Positions 1-8,978 of a stretch of DNA of 36,200 nucleotides are shown here, in pieces (position 1 is the first letter of the stretch; every line of letters begins with the position of its first letter). The notes below the pieces were generated by a model. The model made no database searches and was not told the origin of the DNA. It was given only the letters and a program-made list of their open reading frames with translations. The DNA is taken from assembly GCA_019310725.1 (NCBI GenBank), contig JAFDDT010000016.1, forward strand, positions 1-36,200, read 5' to 3'. Origin of the DNA: Deltaproteobacteria bacterium. Lineage in GTDB: Bacteria; Desulfobacterota; DSM-4660; Desulfatiglandales; B25-G16. The position numbers were made by a program, and so were the translations under genes.

Positions 1-171
1 AGCCCGATACCACACCGGGATTACTCATCTATGCCCTTATGCCGTAAGGTCCTCCAGCACATTCGATTGCCCAGGCTCTCATCACCACAGTTTCTTATTC
101 ATTCCTTATTGCTGCGGCTCCTACATAGTCCTTGAAATTAGATCTGTTATGGGCTAATTTAAACAGTTATT

Positions 172-1317
172 ATGAATTCGTCACCTAACATAGTAAAAAT
201 TAACCTTTCGGCCTTACAGCATAACCTATTCAAGGTGCGGGAACTCGTGGGGAAACAGACCAGAGTCATGGGGATGGTCAAATCAGATGGGTATGGCCAC
301 GGACTGGTTCAAGTAGCACGCGAATTGGAAAAATTACAGATAGAATCTCTGGGAGTGGCCTATACTTCTGAAGCTATAAAACTGAGGGCCGAGGGAATAA
401 AAATACCAATTGTATTGTTACTGGGAATAAGCAAATCTGAAGAGGCAAAGAAGGTCCTTGATTACAGCTTGACTCCGGTTGTCTTCGATGTGGAGTCTGC
501 GCGGTTGATCTCAGAGGAGGGTAAAAAGAGCGGGAGATCAACCAGTGTTTATGTAAAGATTGACACAGGGATGGGGAGGCTTGGCGTCGACTTCAAAGAA
601 GTGGGGCCTTTTCTTGAACAGCTTCTGAACATAAAGAGGATCAAAATTCAAGGCCTCTTTTCTCACCTCTCTGCTGCTGATCAAGAAGATACCCTCTTTA
701 CCAACAATCAGATCAAGCATTTCAAGGAAGCCATTTCTGTTGGTAGAAGACTTGGCCTTGAGCTTACCATGAATACTCTGGCAAACAGTGCAGGTATCAT
801 CGGGTATAAAGAAGCCCACTTTGATCTGGTGAGGCCAGGTATCATGCTCTATGGTGGGCTTCCGTGTCCAGACTTCGCAGACCCCCCGGCCCTGGAGCAC
901 CTCATGACGTTTTACTCCTCTATTGTGCAGGTGAGGGAGGTTAGGGGTGGAACCCCGATTAGCTATGGCCGAACCTTTTACACAAACGGGACCAAAAAGA
1001 TCGCTATCATATCAGCAGGGTACGGCGATGGCCTCAGCAGGGCTATGAGCAATACAGGGCAGGTATTGATTCACGGCGAAAAGGCAAGGATTATCGGCAG
1101 GGTATGTATGAACCTGACAATTGCTGATGTAACCTCAATCAAAGACATAAAAAAGGGGGACAAGGTAGTTTTTTTGGGTGAGGATAACGGAGATAGGATC
1201 ACCGCTGACGATATGGCCCAATGGGCCAATACGATCTCATATGAGATATTTTGCTCCCTCGGAACCAGAAACACACGGGAATATGTTTATGAAAAAGAAG
1301 TTAACTGCGATTCTTAG
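172..1317 (+). CDS. alr: Alanine racemase
   Basis: PLP-dependent cytoplasmic enzyme that interconverts L- and D-alanine, supplying D-Ala for peptidoglycan. The 381-residue product is near the usual family length (about 360-380). The PLP-binding lysine is K37 in MVKSDGYGHG (family form VVKANAYGHG), and the second catalytic base, Tyr, lies in ISYGRTF at about residue 265, as in well-studied homologues. The segment IISAGYGDGLSR in the C-terminal barrel domain is also typical. The ATG at 172 has only a weak upstream ribosome site, but the N-terminus aligns with the family here. The 3' end overlaps the start of argS by 29 nt, so the two are probably co-transcribed. Identification is secure. Confidence 0.95.
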   Translation: MNSSPNIVKINLSALQHNLFKVRELVGKQTRVMGMVKSDGYGHGLVQVARELEKLQIESLGVAYTSEAIKLRAEGIKIPIVLLLGISKSEEAKKVLDYSLTPVVFDVESARLISEEGKKSGRSTSVYVKIDTGMGRLGVDFKEVGPFLEQLLNIKRIKIQGLFSHLSAADQEDTLFTNNQIKHFKEAISVGRRLGLELTMNTLANSAGIIGYKEAHFDLVRPGIMLYGGLPCPDFADPPALEHLMTFYSSIVQVREVRGGTPISYGRTFYTNGTKKIAIISAGYGDGLSRAMSNTGQVLIHGEKARIIGRVCMNLTIADVTSIKDIKKGDKVVFLGEDNGDRITADDMAQWANTISYEIFCSLGTRNTREYVYEKEVNCDS

Positions 1318-3029
1318 AGATACCTTGGATCTCTGTTTCAGGGAGGGGTATCTTAAACAGACACCCATCCCGGAGTTTGTTATTGAGGTTCCTCATAACC
1401 CCGATCATGGGCATTTTGCCACTAATCTGGCAATGACCCTTGCTGGAGAACAAAAGAACTCACCCCGGAAAATAGCTGAGATCATTATCCAGCATTTGAT
1501 GGATCATGATCATTTCATCTTAAAGGCCGAGATAGGTGGTGCCGGTTTCATAAATTTTTTTGTAGCAAGAAAACAATGGCATAGTCTCCTTACCCAGGTT
1601 GCTGAGCTCGGGGATGATTATGGTCGGAGCTCCCTCGGAAAAGGGGAAAAAATCATGGTAGAGTTTGTAAGTGCTAATCCTACTGGCCCTCTCCATCTCG
1701 GCCATGGTCGTGGAGCAGCCTTGGGGGATACCCTGTGCCGAATCCTAAGTTTTTGTGGTTATGATGCCAGGAGGGAATTCTATATTAATGATGCAGGCTC
1801 ACAGATCAAGCTACTTGGCAAATCCATTTATAGCAGGTGGAGGCAGTTATCTGATCCATCCTATCCCTTCCCTGAAGATGGTTATCGAGGTGACTACATT
1901 GAGGAGTTGGCCCTTGATATTACTCAGAAACAAGACCTTGAAAATCTCTCAGTTGATGAGGCAATAGATTTATTATCTGAACTGGGAAAAGATAAGATGC
2001 TCAAGGAGCTCAAGCAAGACCTTGCTGATTTCAGAGTGGATTTTGACCTCTGGTACAAGGAAACCGATCTCTACTCATCGGGTAAAGTAGATCAGACAAT
2101 CAAATTGATTGAAAAGAGGGGCCTGCTTTTTGAAGAGGGTGGTGCACTGTGGATCAAAACCACCGCTTTTGGTGACGACAAAGACCGGGTCCTTCGAAAG
2201 AAAGATGGTGAATTTACCTATTTCGCTTCGGATATATCATACCATCTTGATAAATGGGAAAGGGGCTTTAAGAAGGTAATAAATATCTGGGGGGCAGATC
2301 ATCACGGCTATGGATATATCATACCATCTTGATAAATGGGAAAGGGGCTTTAAGAAGGTAATAAATATCTGGGGGGCAGATCATCACGGCTATGTAAACA
2401 GGGTCCAGGCTGCTCTCATGGCAGAAGGAATTCCCCAGGGTTGGCTGGAGGTCCTCCTGATCCAACTGGTCAAGCTTTGGGAAGGCGGAACCGAAGTAAA
2501 GATGTCAAAGAGGTCAGGCAGGTATGTTGCGTTAAGAGAACTTGTGGATGATGTTGGCGTTGATGCAGTACGATTTGTCTTTTTGAGCAAAGACCATGAC
2601 TCCCCGCTTGATTTTGATATAGATCTGGTCAAAAGGAAGGATAGTGAAAATCCCGTATACTATGTCCAATATGCTCACGCCCGAATCTGCAGCATCTTTA
2701 GAAAGGCAGCTGAAGCAAGCATGAATCTTCCTGAAGACCCTGGCCCATGCCTCGAAAAACTGGTGTTAGATGAAGAAATCGCCCTCATTAGAAAAATCAG
2801 CGAATTTCCGTCCCTGATAGAGGAGATTGCATCTACCTCAGAACCCCACAGGCTCACCTATTATCTAATAGAGTTAGCCGGCAGCTTTCATAGATACTAC
2901 AACAAACACAGGGTCATCAGTAACGATAGGGCCTTGAGCCAGGCGAGGCTTTACTTATCTTTAGGGGTAAAGATTCTCATCAAAAATGGTCTTAACCTCT
3001 TGGGCCTTAGTGCGCCTGAAATAATGTAA
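1289..3029 (+). pseudogene. argS: Arginyl-tRNA synthetase, frame broken by an 82-bp tandem duplication
   Basis: Class I synthetase that charges tRNA-Arg. The HIGH-type motif is HLGH at about residue 136 and the KMSK motif (KMSKRSG) lies in the second reading frame. The first frame runs from 1289 and ends at a stop at 2330-2332; the second frame resumes within the repeat and ends at 3029. Bases 2230-2311 are repeated exactly as 2312-2393. Since 82 is not a multiple of three, the duplication shifts the frame. Removing one copy gives one frame of 552 residues, normal for ArgS, so this is one gene with a single lesion. ATG 1289 is preferred over ATG 1283 because GGGA at 1277-1280 lies 8 nt before it. 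The gene is normally essential, so an assembly error, or a second copy elsewhere, must be considered. Confidence 0.9.
2230..2394 (+). repeat. Perfect 82-bp tandem duplication inside argS
   Basis: The unit at 2230-2311 is followed directly by an identical unit at 2312-2393; identity continues one base further, to 2394. It encodes residues around DISYHLDKWERGFKK and GADHHGY of ArgS. Absence of any mismatch means either a very recent slippage or unequal-exchange event, or an assembly/consensus error. Confidence 0.97.
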
Positions 3030-3038
3030 TAAGAAACA

Positions 3039-3659
3039 ATGGCTAACAGAAAATCCTCTTCAAAAAAGATAAAAAAGAGATACACGTTTCGACCAACCAT
3101 CGGTTCCCTGCTTTTGTTCTGCTTTGGTGTGATCTTTGTTCTAGCCTGGGTGTTTTGCTTAGGTGTTATTGTTGGCAGGAACTTCCTGCCAATAGCCTTT
3201 GGTACCTTTTCCAGAACCAAAGAAACGATTGTGGAGCCTAAGGAAGAGAAAAAGAGAGATCACGTAGAGCCGATCAAAGAAGAAGAACTTACCTTCTATA
3301 ATCAACTCGTTAACAAAAAAGAGAGGGCCAAGGAAGAAATAAGCTCACGGCTCTCTGTGAAAGAGCCCGACAGGAAGAAAAAGCAGACACATGTCTGGCA
3401 AACAAGCGAGGACTCACGCCATTATAGTGTTCAGGTAATCGCACTCAAAGATAAAGAGAAAACCGAACAGATGGTGAAGAGATTAAGCAGTTTGGGCTAT
3501 CATGCTTACTATTATCAAACCCTGATTAATGGTGAGATCTTTTATAGAGTGCGTTGTGGTCCATTTTATACCATACCGGAGGCGAAAAAGTATGCCAAAA
3601 GACTGGCTGATAGAGAGGGTCTCAAACCCTTTGTAGTATATCCGAGCAAAACTGACTAG
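3039..3659 (+). CDS. Membrane-anchored SPOR-domain protein
   Basis: A 206-residue protein with a basic N-terminal stretch, one transmembrane helix (about residues 22-48), a charged Lys/Glu-rich linker, and a C-terminal SPOR domain (about residues 127-206, starting HYSVQVIALKDKEK and ending near GLKPFVVYP). SPOR domains bind denuded septal peptidoglycan glycan strands, so this is probably an inner-membrane protein that localises to the division site, of FtsN-like architecture. It starts 9 nt after argS and probably shares its transcript. The exact role is not known from sequence; the low-conservation linker is normal for the family. Confidence 0.85.
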   Translation: MANRKSSSKKIKKRYTFRPTIGSLLLFCFGVIFVLAWVFCLGVIVGRNFLPIAFGTFSRTKETIVEPKEEKKRDHVEPIKEEELTFYNQLVNKKERAKEEISSRLSVKEPDRKKKQTHVWQTSEDSRHYSVQVIALKDKEKTEQMVKRLSSLGYHAYYYQTLINGEIFYRVRCGPFYTIPEAKKYAKRLADREGLKPFVVYPSKTD

Positions 3660-3823
3660 TGTTTCCCGGTATATTGAAACGAAGAACAAGCAACAGGCAA
3701 CCAGTGAAGATGCCAATCCATTGAAGAGCTGGGAAATGATCTGAGATTCTTCGGAAGGATCGGCGCACCGTCGGTGTTGATGAAACAGATAATTATCACC
3801 AGACTTTAAACAGGAGCCCGCTT

Positions 3824-4168
3824 ATGTTCGGCATAGGCATGCCTGAATTGATCATCATTTTTGTGATTGCCTTGATTATTATCGGACCAAAAAAGTTGCC
3901 TGACCTGGCCAGAGCCCTCGGTAAGGGGTTAGCCGAGTTCAGAAGAGCAACCGACCAATTAAAGGCAAATCTTGATATGGACGACGTTGAGGACGAACTT
4001 AAAGGGGTGCAGGAGGATTTGGCCGACTCTGTGAGCGGTCTACTAGACGTATCCGAAACAGAGGAGGAAACAAAACCCAAAGACCCGGTAGCATCAGAAA
4101 CTAGTGAAGAGGAAAACAGCGATAGGGTTACGGAGAAAGCTACGGAGAAAAAAGAGGATGACCGATGA
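3824..4168 (+). CDS. tatA: Sec-independent (Tat) translocase subunit TatA/TatB family
   Basis: A 114-residue protein with the family architecture: short N-terminal transmembrane helix (about residues 6-20), the FG/PKKLP-type hinge ([17 protein letters not shown]), an amphipathic helix, and an acidic low-complexity tail. TatA forms the protein-conducting oligomer of the twin-arginine export system. A single TatA/B-type gene next to tatC could serve as TatA, TatB or both; the sequence does not settle which, and the long acidic tail (residues about 50-114) is compatible with TatB. AGGAG upstream of ATG 3824 supports the start. The last 11 nt overlap tatC, implying translational coupling. Confidence 0.88.
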   Translation: MFGIGMPELIIIFVIALIIIGPKKLPDLARALGKGLAEFRRATDQLKANLDMDDVEDELKGVQEDLADSVSGLLDVSETEEETKPKDPVASETSEEENSDRVTEKATEKKEDDR

Positions 4169-4904
4169 AAAACAACCATTCCTGGCCCATTTAGACGAGC
4201 TCAGAAAAAGACTAATCGTCTGTGCAATAACTGTAGGCGCCGGGTTTATTGTTTCTTATATCTTTTCCAAACAGCTCTTCTCTTTTCTCATTTTGCCCCT
4301 AACGAAAGTTCTTCCTGACGAGAGCACACTTATATTTACCAGCCTCCCCGAGATGTTTATCGCCTATATCAAGGTAGCCCTCATTTCTGGCATTATCTTA
4401 GCTGTGCCTGTCATCTTCTATGAGCTCTGGATGTTTGTGGCGCCTGCCCTTTACCGGACAGAAAAACGATATGTTGTCCCTTTTGTCTTGTTTTCCACCA
4501 TCCTCTTTGTTGTTGGCTCTTTGTTTGGATACTTTGTTGTTTTTCCTTATGGTTTCAAGTTTTTTATAGGTCTTGCAACCGAAGACATCCAGGCACTTCC
4601 GTCTGTAAAGCAGTATTTCTCATTCGCCATAAGGCTACTTTTGGCATTTGGTTTGGTTTTTGAAATGCCTGTTGCCGTCCTCTTCCTGACTAAGATCGGC
4701 CTCATTACCCCAGAGTCGATGAAAAAATACCGCAAATATGCCATCTTGGGTTCGTTTGTCTTGTCTGCAATCCTAACCCCGCCGGATGTTGCTACCCAAT
4801 TAATGATGGCACTGCCTATCATCACCCTTTATGAGCTCAGCATTTTCATTAGCAAAGCAGTGCGCCGAAAAAAGCAGAAAGATTCTCATTCCGCAGGATC
4901 TTGA
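4158..4904 (+). CDS. tatC: Sec-independent (Tat) translocase subunit TatC
   Basis: Integral inner-membrane receptor for twin-arginine signal peptides. The N-terminus [19 protein letters not shown] carries the conserved HLxELRxRL cytoplasmic motif, followed by six hydrophobic segments and the family pattern [14 protein letters not shown] in the middle. The 248-residue length is normal. An in-frame ATG at 4104 would add 18 basic residues before the conserved N-terminus; ATG 4158, preceded by GAGG and overlapping the end of tatA, is the better start. Together with the gene upstream this forms a minimal TatAC operon. Confidence 0.95.
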   Translation: MTDEKQPFLAHLDELRKRLIVCAITVGAGFIVSYIFSKQLFSFLILPLTKVLPDESTLIFTSLPEMFIAYIKVALISGIILAVPVIFYELWMFVAPALYRTEKRYVVPFVLFSTILFVVGSLFGYFVVFPYGFKFFIGLATEDIQALPSVKQYFSFAIRLLLAFGLVFEMPVAVLFLTKIGLITPESMKKYRKYAILGSFVLSAILTPPDVATQLMMALPIITLYELSIFISKAVRRKKQKDSHSAGS

Positions 4905-5288
4905 TCGCTCGCAAACCACCAGTTTTCAGAAGAACAGAGGAAACTTGCCTTGAGCTCAGATCCACACACCCCTATCATTCTACCAGTTTTTTCCAGGGCC
5001 ACGTCATAGTGAAACCTAACCTATTGATTCTCAAGCTTATTGCAGGGTATGGGTGTCTTTTTTTTGGATTATGCCCTGGACCCTGACGCTACCCTGCCTT
5101 TTGGGGCTAAAACGGTTGACATCGCTTATCTTCCACTTCGCTAGGGCTTGTTTGGAATTTCCGTTTGGGCAACAGCCTGTAAGGCTATGACCCAATAGTA
5201 TTCCGAACGAAAACCAACATTTCCTCCTAAAGTGTTAACTGGAGCAAGCCGATAAGGGGAAAGAGAACACCGAGTCAGGAGCGAGGGC
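4905..5288. other. Intergenic region between tatC and the PilB-like gene
   Basis: A 384-base spacer without a convincing gene. It holds an inverted repeat (GCAGGGTA at 5042-5049 and TACCCTGC at 5090-5097, with a T-tract in between and TTTT after), which may be part of a terminator for the tat operon. It also holds a 24-base motif at 5157-5180 that recurs, with one mismatch, upstream of grpE. AGGAG near 5277 is the ribosome site of the next gene. A 61-codon open frame starting at 4901 has no recognisable features and was not accepted. Confidence 0.5.
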
Positions 5289-7592
5289 ATGAAAAAAGAC
5301 ATAAAACCACAAGAGGACCCCAACAAAGCAAAACAGAGATTGCTCTATTACAAGGCCCTTCATGATATTGCCAATCAGATTCATGCAGCCAAGGATATCG
5401 ATGAGATCTTAATCAGCCTCAAAGACAGCATTTTGAGTTTATTTGATGCCGATCGGATCACCATTTATGTGGTGGATGGAAAAACAAAGGAGATCTTCTC
5501 CCGGTTTAAGGTTGGGGATATCCCCAAGGAAATCCGAGTCCCTATCAATAATAACAGCATTGCAGGGTATACCGCCAACACTGCCCATATAACCAACATT
5601 GCAAATGCCTATGATCAGCATCAACTGGCCATGATCAATAAGGATATCTCCTTTGACGGAAGCTGGGATACAAATTACGATTATGTCACAAAGCAGATAT
5701 TAACCGTTCCCATCTTTTTCAAAAAGTATGTTATCGGTGTACTCCAGCTCATCAACAAGAAAAATGGCGATCGTTTCATCCTTGAAGACCAAAATTCTGC
5801 TGTGGAAATGGCCAAGATCTTGGGAATCGCCTTTTACAATCAAAATAAACTTTCCAAAAGGAGAGCGAAACAGACCAAGTTCAACTACCTGGTCAGGAAT
5901 CATATCATCACCGAAAAGGAATTGCAAAAGGCCACGGAGATAGCCCGAACTAGAGGGTCTAGCATTGAATCCGTCATTATCAACGAAATGAAGGCCAAAA
6001 AAGAGGAAGTCGGACGATCCCTTGCCGATTACTACAATTGCCGGTACGTCCCCTTCGACTCCAATTACCCTATCCCACAAGACCTCTTACCAAAACTGAA
6101 GCCGGTCTATCTGAGGAGGAATCTCTGGGTGCCCCTGGCCAGAGAAAACGGCACGGTCAAGGTACTCGTAGACGATCCACAACAGTTGGAGAAAATCGAC
6201 AGCATAAAATCACTGATCCCAGCAGAACATTACGAGCTTGCCGTTGGTCTGAAAGAAGACATCATCCAGTTTCTCGACTACTTCTACGGAACCCCTGCTG
6301 AGCATGAGGAGGGATCAATAGATGAGCTTCTCGGAAAACTGGAAACGCCAGTTATGGATGCACCGGAAGACAGCGCCGATCTCCTCACTGAAAATGACAA
6401 CACTATCGTTCAGCTCGTCAACAAGATCATAAAGGATGCCCACGCTAGAAACTGTTCGGATATTCACATAGAACCTTATCCGGGTAAAGCAGGGGCCGAG
6501 ATCAGATTCAGAATTGACGGAAACTGCCAGCTCTACCAAACCATTCCTTACAATTACAAACAGGCCATTATCTCCAGGGTAAAAATCATGGCTGACCTGG
6601 ACATAACTGAGCGGAGAAAACCTCAGGACGGTAAAATAAGCTTGAAAAAATTTTCACCACTGGATATCGAGCTGCGGGTAGCAACCATCCCTACGGCAGG
6701 TAGAGAAGAAGACGTTGTGCTACGAATCCTCTCAACGGGCGAAGCTATGCCCTTAGACGAGATAGGCATGAACAAAAGAGACTATGACCTCTTTTTGAAC
6801 ATGGTCCAAAAAGCCTACGGCATCATTCTGGTCGTTGGCCCCACCGGGAGCGGCAAGACCACAACACTTCATGCTGCTCTGGGCTACCTCAACAGGCCCG
6901 AGACTAAGATCTGGACAGCTGAAGATCCTGTTGAAATCACCCAGCGGGGCCTGCGACAGGTGCAGGTATCCCCCAGGATAGGCTTTGATTTTGCCTCTGC
7001 CATGCGTGCCTTCCTGAGAGCCGACCCGGATGTCATTATGGTTGGCGAGATACGCGACCATGAGACCGCTTCAATAGCTGTTGAGGCATCACTAACTGGT
7101 CATATCGTACTCACCACACTCCATACAAACAGTGCCCCAGAAACCATCATCAGGCTCCTGGACATTGGCATGGACCCCTTTAATTTTTCCGATGCACTGA
7201 TAGGCATTTTAGCCCAACGGCTCATAAGGACCCTGTGCAATGATTGTAGAGAGCCCTACCACCCCAGCCGCCAAGAATACGATGGTCTTGTGAGAAGCTA
7301 TGATGGTGATTTTGATGCGCTCGGGTCTTCATATCGGGATGACCTGACTCTCTATCGAGCATGCGGATGCAACCGATGTAATAACATCGGCTACAAAGGA
7401 AGGACAACTATCATAGAACTGCTTGAAGCCACAGATGAAGTCAAGTCACTCATTCAGAGCAAGGCTACAGTGGAGGTATTGAGAGACCAAGGCATTAGAG
7501 ACGGGATGACCACCCTCATGCAGGACGGAATCAGAAAGGTTTTTCTGGGACTGACCGATATTCAACAGGTCAGGAAGGTATGCCTCCGATAA
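5289..7592 (+). CDS. GAF-domain PilB/GspE-type secretion ATPase
   Basis: A 767-residue cytoplasmic ATPase of the type II secretion/type IV pilus assembly family with an extra N-terminal sensor. Order of domains: GAF-like domain (about 15-190), a T2SSE/MshE N-terminal domain (about 195-335, FNYLVRNHIITEKELQKA to FLDYFYG), a short acidic linker, then the ATPase (about 375-767). The ATPase shows Walker A GPTGSGKTTT at about 517, the RADPDVIMVGEIRD Walker B/Asp box, the LTTLHTN His box, and a zinc site made of CNDC (about 648) and a second CxxC in CGCNRC (about 692). No pilin, PilC or PilM genes lie nearby, so the machine it drives is not known. ATG 5289 has AGGAG 7 nt upstream. The GAF domain suggests control by a small ligand or partner. 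Confidence 0.9.
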   Translation: MKKDIKPQEDPNKAKQRLLYYKALHDIANQIHAAKDIDEILISLKDSILSLFDADRITIYVVDGKTKEIFSRFKVGDIPKEIRVPINNNSIAGYTANTAHITNIANAYDQHQLAMINKDISFDGSWDTNYDYVTKQILTVPIFFKKYVIGVLQLINKKNGDRFILEDQNSAVEMAKILGIAFYNQNKLSKRRAKQTKFNYLVRNHIITEKELQKATEIARTRGSSIESVIINEMKAKKEEVGRSLADYYNCRYVPFDSNYPIPQDLLPKLKPVYLRRNLWVPLARENGTVKVLVDDPQQLEKIDSIKSLIPAEHYELAVGLKEDIIQFLDYFYGTPAEHEEGSIDELLGKLETPVMDAPEDSADLLTENDNTIVQLVNKIIKDAHARNCSDIHIEPYPGKAGAEIRFRIDGNCQLYQTIPYNYKQAIISRVKIMADLDITERRKPQDGKISLKKFSPLDIELRVATIPTAGREEDVVLRILSTGEAMPLDEIGMNKRDYDLFLNMVQKAYGIILVVGPTGSGKTTTLHAALGYLNRPETKIWTAEDPVEITQRGLRQVQVSPRIGFDFASAMRAFLRADPDVIMVGEIRDHETASIAVEASLTGHIVLTTLHTNSAPETIIRLLDIGMDPFNFSDALIGILAQRLIRTLCNDCREPYHPSRQEYDGLVRSYDGDFDALGSSYRDDLTLYRACGCNRCNNIGYKGRTTIIELLEATDEVKSLIQSKATVEVLRDQGIRDGMTTLMQDGIRKVFLGLTDIQQVRKVCLR

Positions 7593-8036
7593 TTTCACCG
7601 AGCGGGTCTACTTTCTTCTCTGACCTATCGGGCAACCGTTCAGTGCGATCAGTGTAAGATTATAGATGCCCGGTATCCTTCCAATTCACCAGCCGTTTAA
7701 TCCATTTTTTGCTTGAAAGAAACTCACTCATTAGCATATAGTTATTATGTAACTTTTCAATAAGTTCGGGTTCTGTCATTGCGAGCAAAGCGAAGCAATC
7801 TCTAGTATTGCAATGAGATTGCCACGTCGCTCCGCTCCTCGCAATGACCGTAAATGCCAACGGCAAGGAATCAGCCGAACTTTTTGAGAAGTTACCTTAT
7901 TATATGTGAAACCAAGGTCTTTTGGGGCCCCTGCGATCGAAGAGCAACGTCAAGCGTCTCATCTTTGTATTATTACCGGTGGTAAGAGGTGTTTCAACAT
8001 ACCTCTAGTTTATATTTGAGATTGTAAGGAAAGATT
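7593..8036. other. Spacer filled by a nested inverted-repeat element
   Basis: The 444-base gap between the ATPase gene and the zinc-ribbon gene contains no credible gene. Its centre is a repeat element (7750-7894, annotated separately). A 68-codon antisense frame at 7660-7866 is the translation of this element and is not a protein gene. AAGGAAAG just before 8037 is the ribosome site for the next gene. Confidence 0.6.
7750..7894. repeat. Nested palindromic repeat element (REP/MITE-like)
   Basis: Outer inverted repeat: TAACTTTTCAATAAGTTCGG at 7750-7769 against 7875-7894 on the other strand, 18 of 20 matching. Inside it, 7775-7848 is a second imperfect palindrome beginning GTCATTGCGAGC and ending CTCGCAATGAC. 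The inner sequence resembles a widely dispersed intergenic repeat whose translation (ARSGATWQSH... FALLAMT) often appears in spurious database proteins; that is recall, not a search. A copy of the outer arm also lies at 31361-31378, so the arm is repeated in this genome. Confidence 0.8.
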
Positions 8037-8258
8037 ATGAAATACCGCTGCCAGTCATGTAATTACGAGCTCCCAGACATATGGAAGTGGAAGATTGTTG
8101 ATCGATCAAAATACCTGATGGTCGTCACCTGTCCTCATTGCAACAATGAATTCATCAGGATGGAATATGATCCTGATACGCCTTACGGATACAGGGTAAT
8201 TCCTTCAATAATCTTTGTTCCTCAGGGAATCAGGAGGAGAAATACAATCATCCGGTAG
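8037..8258 (+). CDS. Small zinc-ribbon protein
   Basis: A 73-residue protein with two Cys pairs, CQSC near the N-terminus and CPHC in the middle, spaced as a rubredoxin/zinc-ribbon knuckle. The rest has no recognisable fold. A good ribosome site (AAGGAAAG) precedes ATG 8037. It ends 6 nt before the PilZ gene, which itself begins with a zinc ribbon, so the two are probably co-expressed and may act together. Function unknown. Confidence 0.7.
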   Translation: MKYRCQSCNYELPDIWKWKIVDRSKYLMVVTCPHCNNEFIRMEYDPDTPYGYRVIPSIIFVPQGIRRRNTIIR

Positions 8259-8264
8259 ACAATC

Positions 8265-8765
8265 ATGAAGGTGACCACAGTCTATCCATCAGTAGTCATG
8301 AGAATCTCCTGCCCGAATTGTGGGGCCGAGGGTAAGGTGAGAAAAGAGAAACCCCCGCAGGGAGATTTCACGGTTGTATGCCCGCGGTGCAAAGATAAAT
8401 TCCTGATAAAAATCAATGTTAGAAATTTCTACAGAAAGACTGTTTCAATTCCCGTCCACTACTCTCCGTATGATATACATCGCCCTGATGATAAGAGGGC
8501 AAGGGAGGCAACAATTGTGGATATTTCCCAGCAAGGCATGGGCGTCGAAAGCCATAGACATGACTTCCCAGAAAACTACTTTAGGGAAGGCAACTCATTT
8601 ACGTTTTTGTTTTCACTGCCTCCGCGAAAAGAACTGCTCAAGGTGCAGGCGGAAATTGCCAGGATTATCCCGCAAAATAATGGCAATACCTTTATGATGG
8701 GGGTAAAATTTTCCAAGCTCGATCACTTCACCAACAAACAGCTTGGGTTCTTTCTGTGGCCCTGA
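8265..8765 (+). CDS. Zinc-ribbon/PilZ-domain protein
   Basis: A 166-residue protein with an N-terminal zinc ribbon (C16, C19, C39, C42; ISCPNCG and VVCPRCK) followed by a PilZ-like domain (about 55-166). PilZ domains bind cyclic di-GMP through an RxxxR motif and a (D/N)xSxxG motif. The second is present (DISQQG, D86 onward). The first reads YRKTVS at 56-61, with Arg57 but Ser in place of the second Arg, so ligand binding may be weak or lost. The start is uncertain: ATG 8265 or an internal ATG at 8298. It is downstream of a PilB-like ATPase gene, which fits a role in surface appendage or secretion control, but this is inference. Confidence 0.75.
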   Translation: MKVTTVYPSVVMRISCPNCGAEGKVRKEKPPQGDFTVVCPRCKDKFLIKINVRNFYRKTVSIPVHYSPYDIHRPDDKRAREATIVDISQQGMGVESHRHDFPENYFREGNSFTFLFSLPPRKELLKVQAEIARIIPQNNGNTFMMGVKFSKLDHFTNKQLGFFLWP

Positions 8766-8978
8766 TGAACCAGACGTCCTAATAGCTCACCCCTTTTATC
8801 TTTTCAAACACGCCGCAACTGTCGTACAATTCATAAACAGTACAATGACATAAGCGTATTCCCGGCATATCGCACCAGGGTGAGCTTCATTATCATTCTG
8901 GTCTTATGCATGAAAGCACTTGCTCAAAACAGGTGATCTTGGGAGCAGACCAGCAGCGTTGGAGTGGTCGGCACTAGA

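Noticed and set aside
1-171. Possible tRNA or gene end at the left edge
   Set aside because: No cloverleaf, no CCA end and no open frame with features were seen in the first 171 bases.
2230-2394. Programmed frameshift in argS
   Set aside because: The frame change is explained fully by an exact 82-bp duplication; there is no slippery sequence, and ArgS has no known programmed frameshift.
4901-5086. 61-codon open frame after tatC
   Set aside because: No ribosome site, no recognisable motif, and it lies in a spacer with an inverted repeat.
5140-5288. Possible cyclic di-GMP (GEMM) riboswitch before the PilB-like gene
   Set aside because: The conserved GEMM core sequences were looked for and not found; the short AGCC/GGCT hairpin alone is not enough.
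7660-7866. 68-codon antisense open frame
   Set aside because: It is the translation of the dispersed palindromic repeat (7775-7848), with no coding features of its own.
8784-8886. AGCTCACCC/GGGTGAGCT inverted repeat between convergent genes
   Set aside because: Nine-base arms almost 90 bases apart in a short spacer; no T-run and no other support for a terminator or site.
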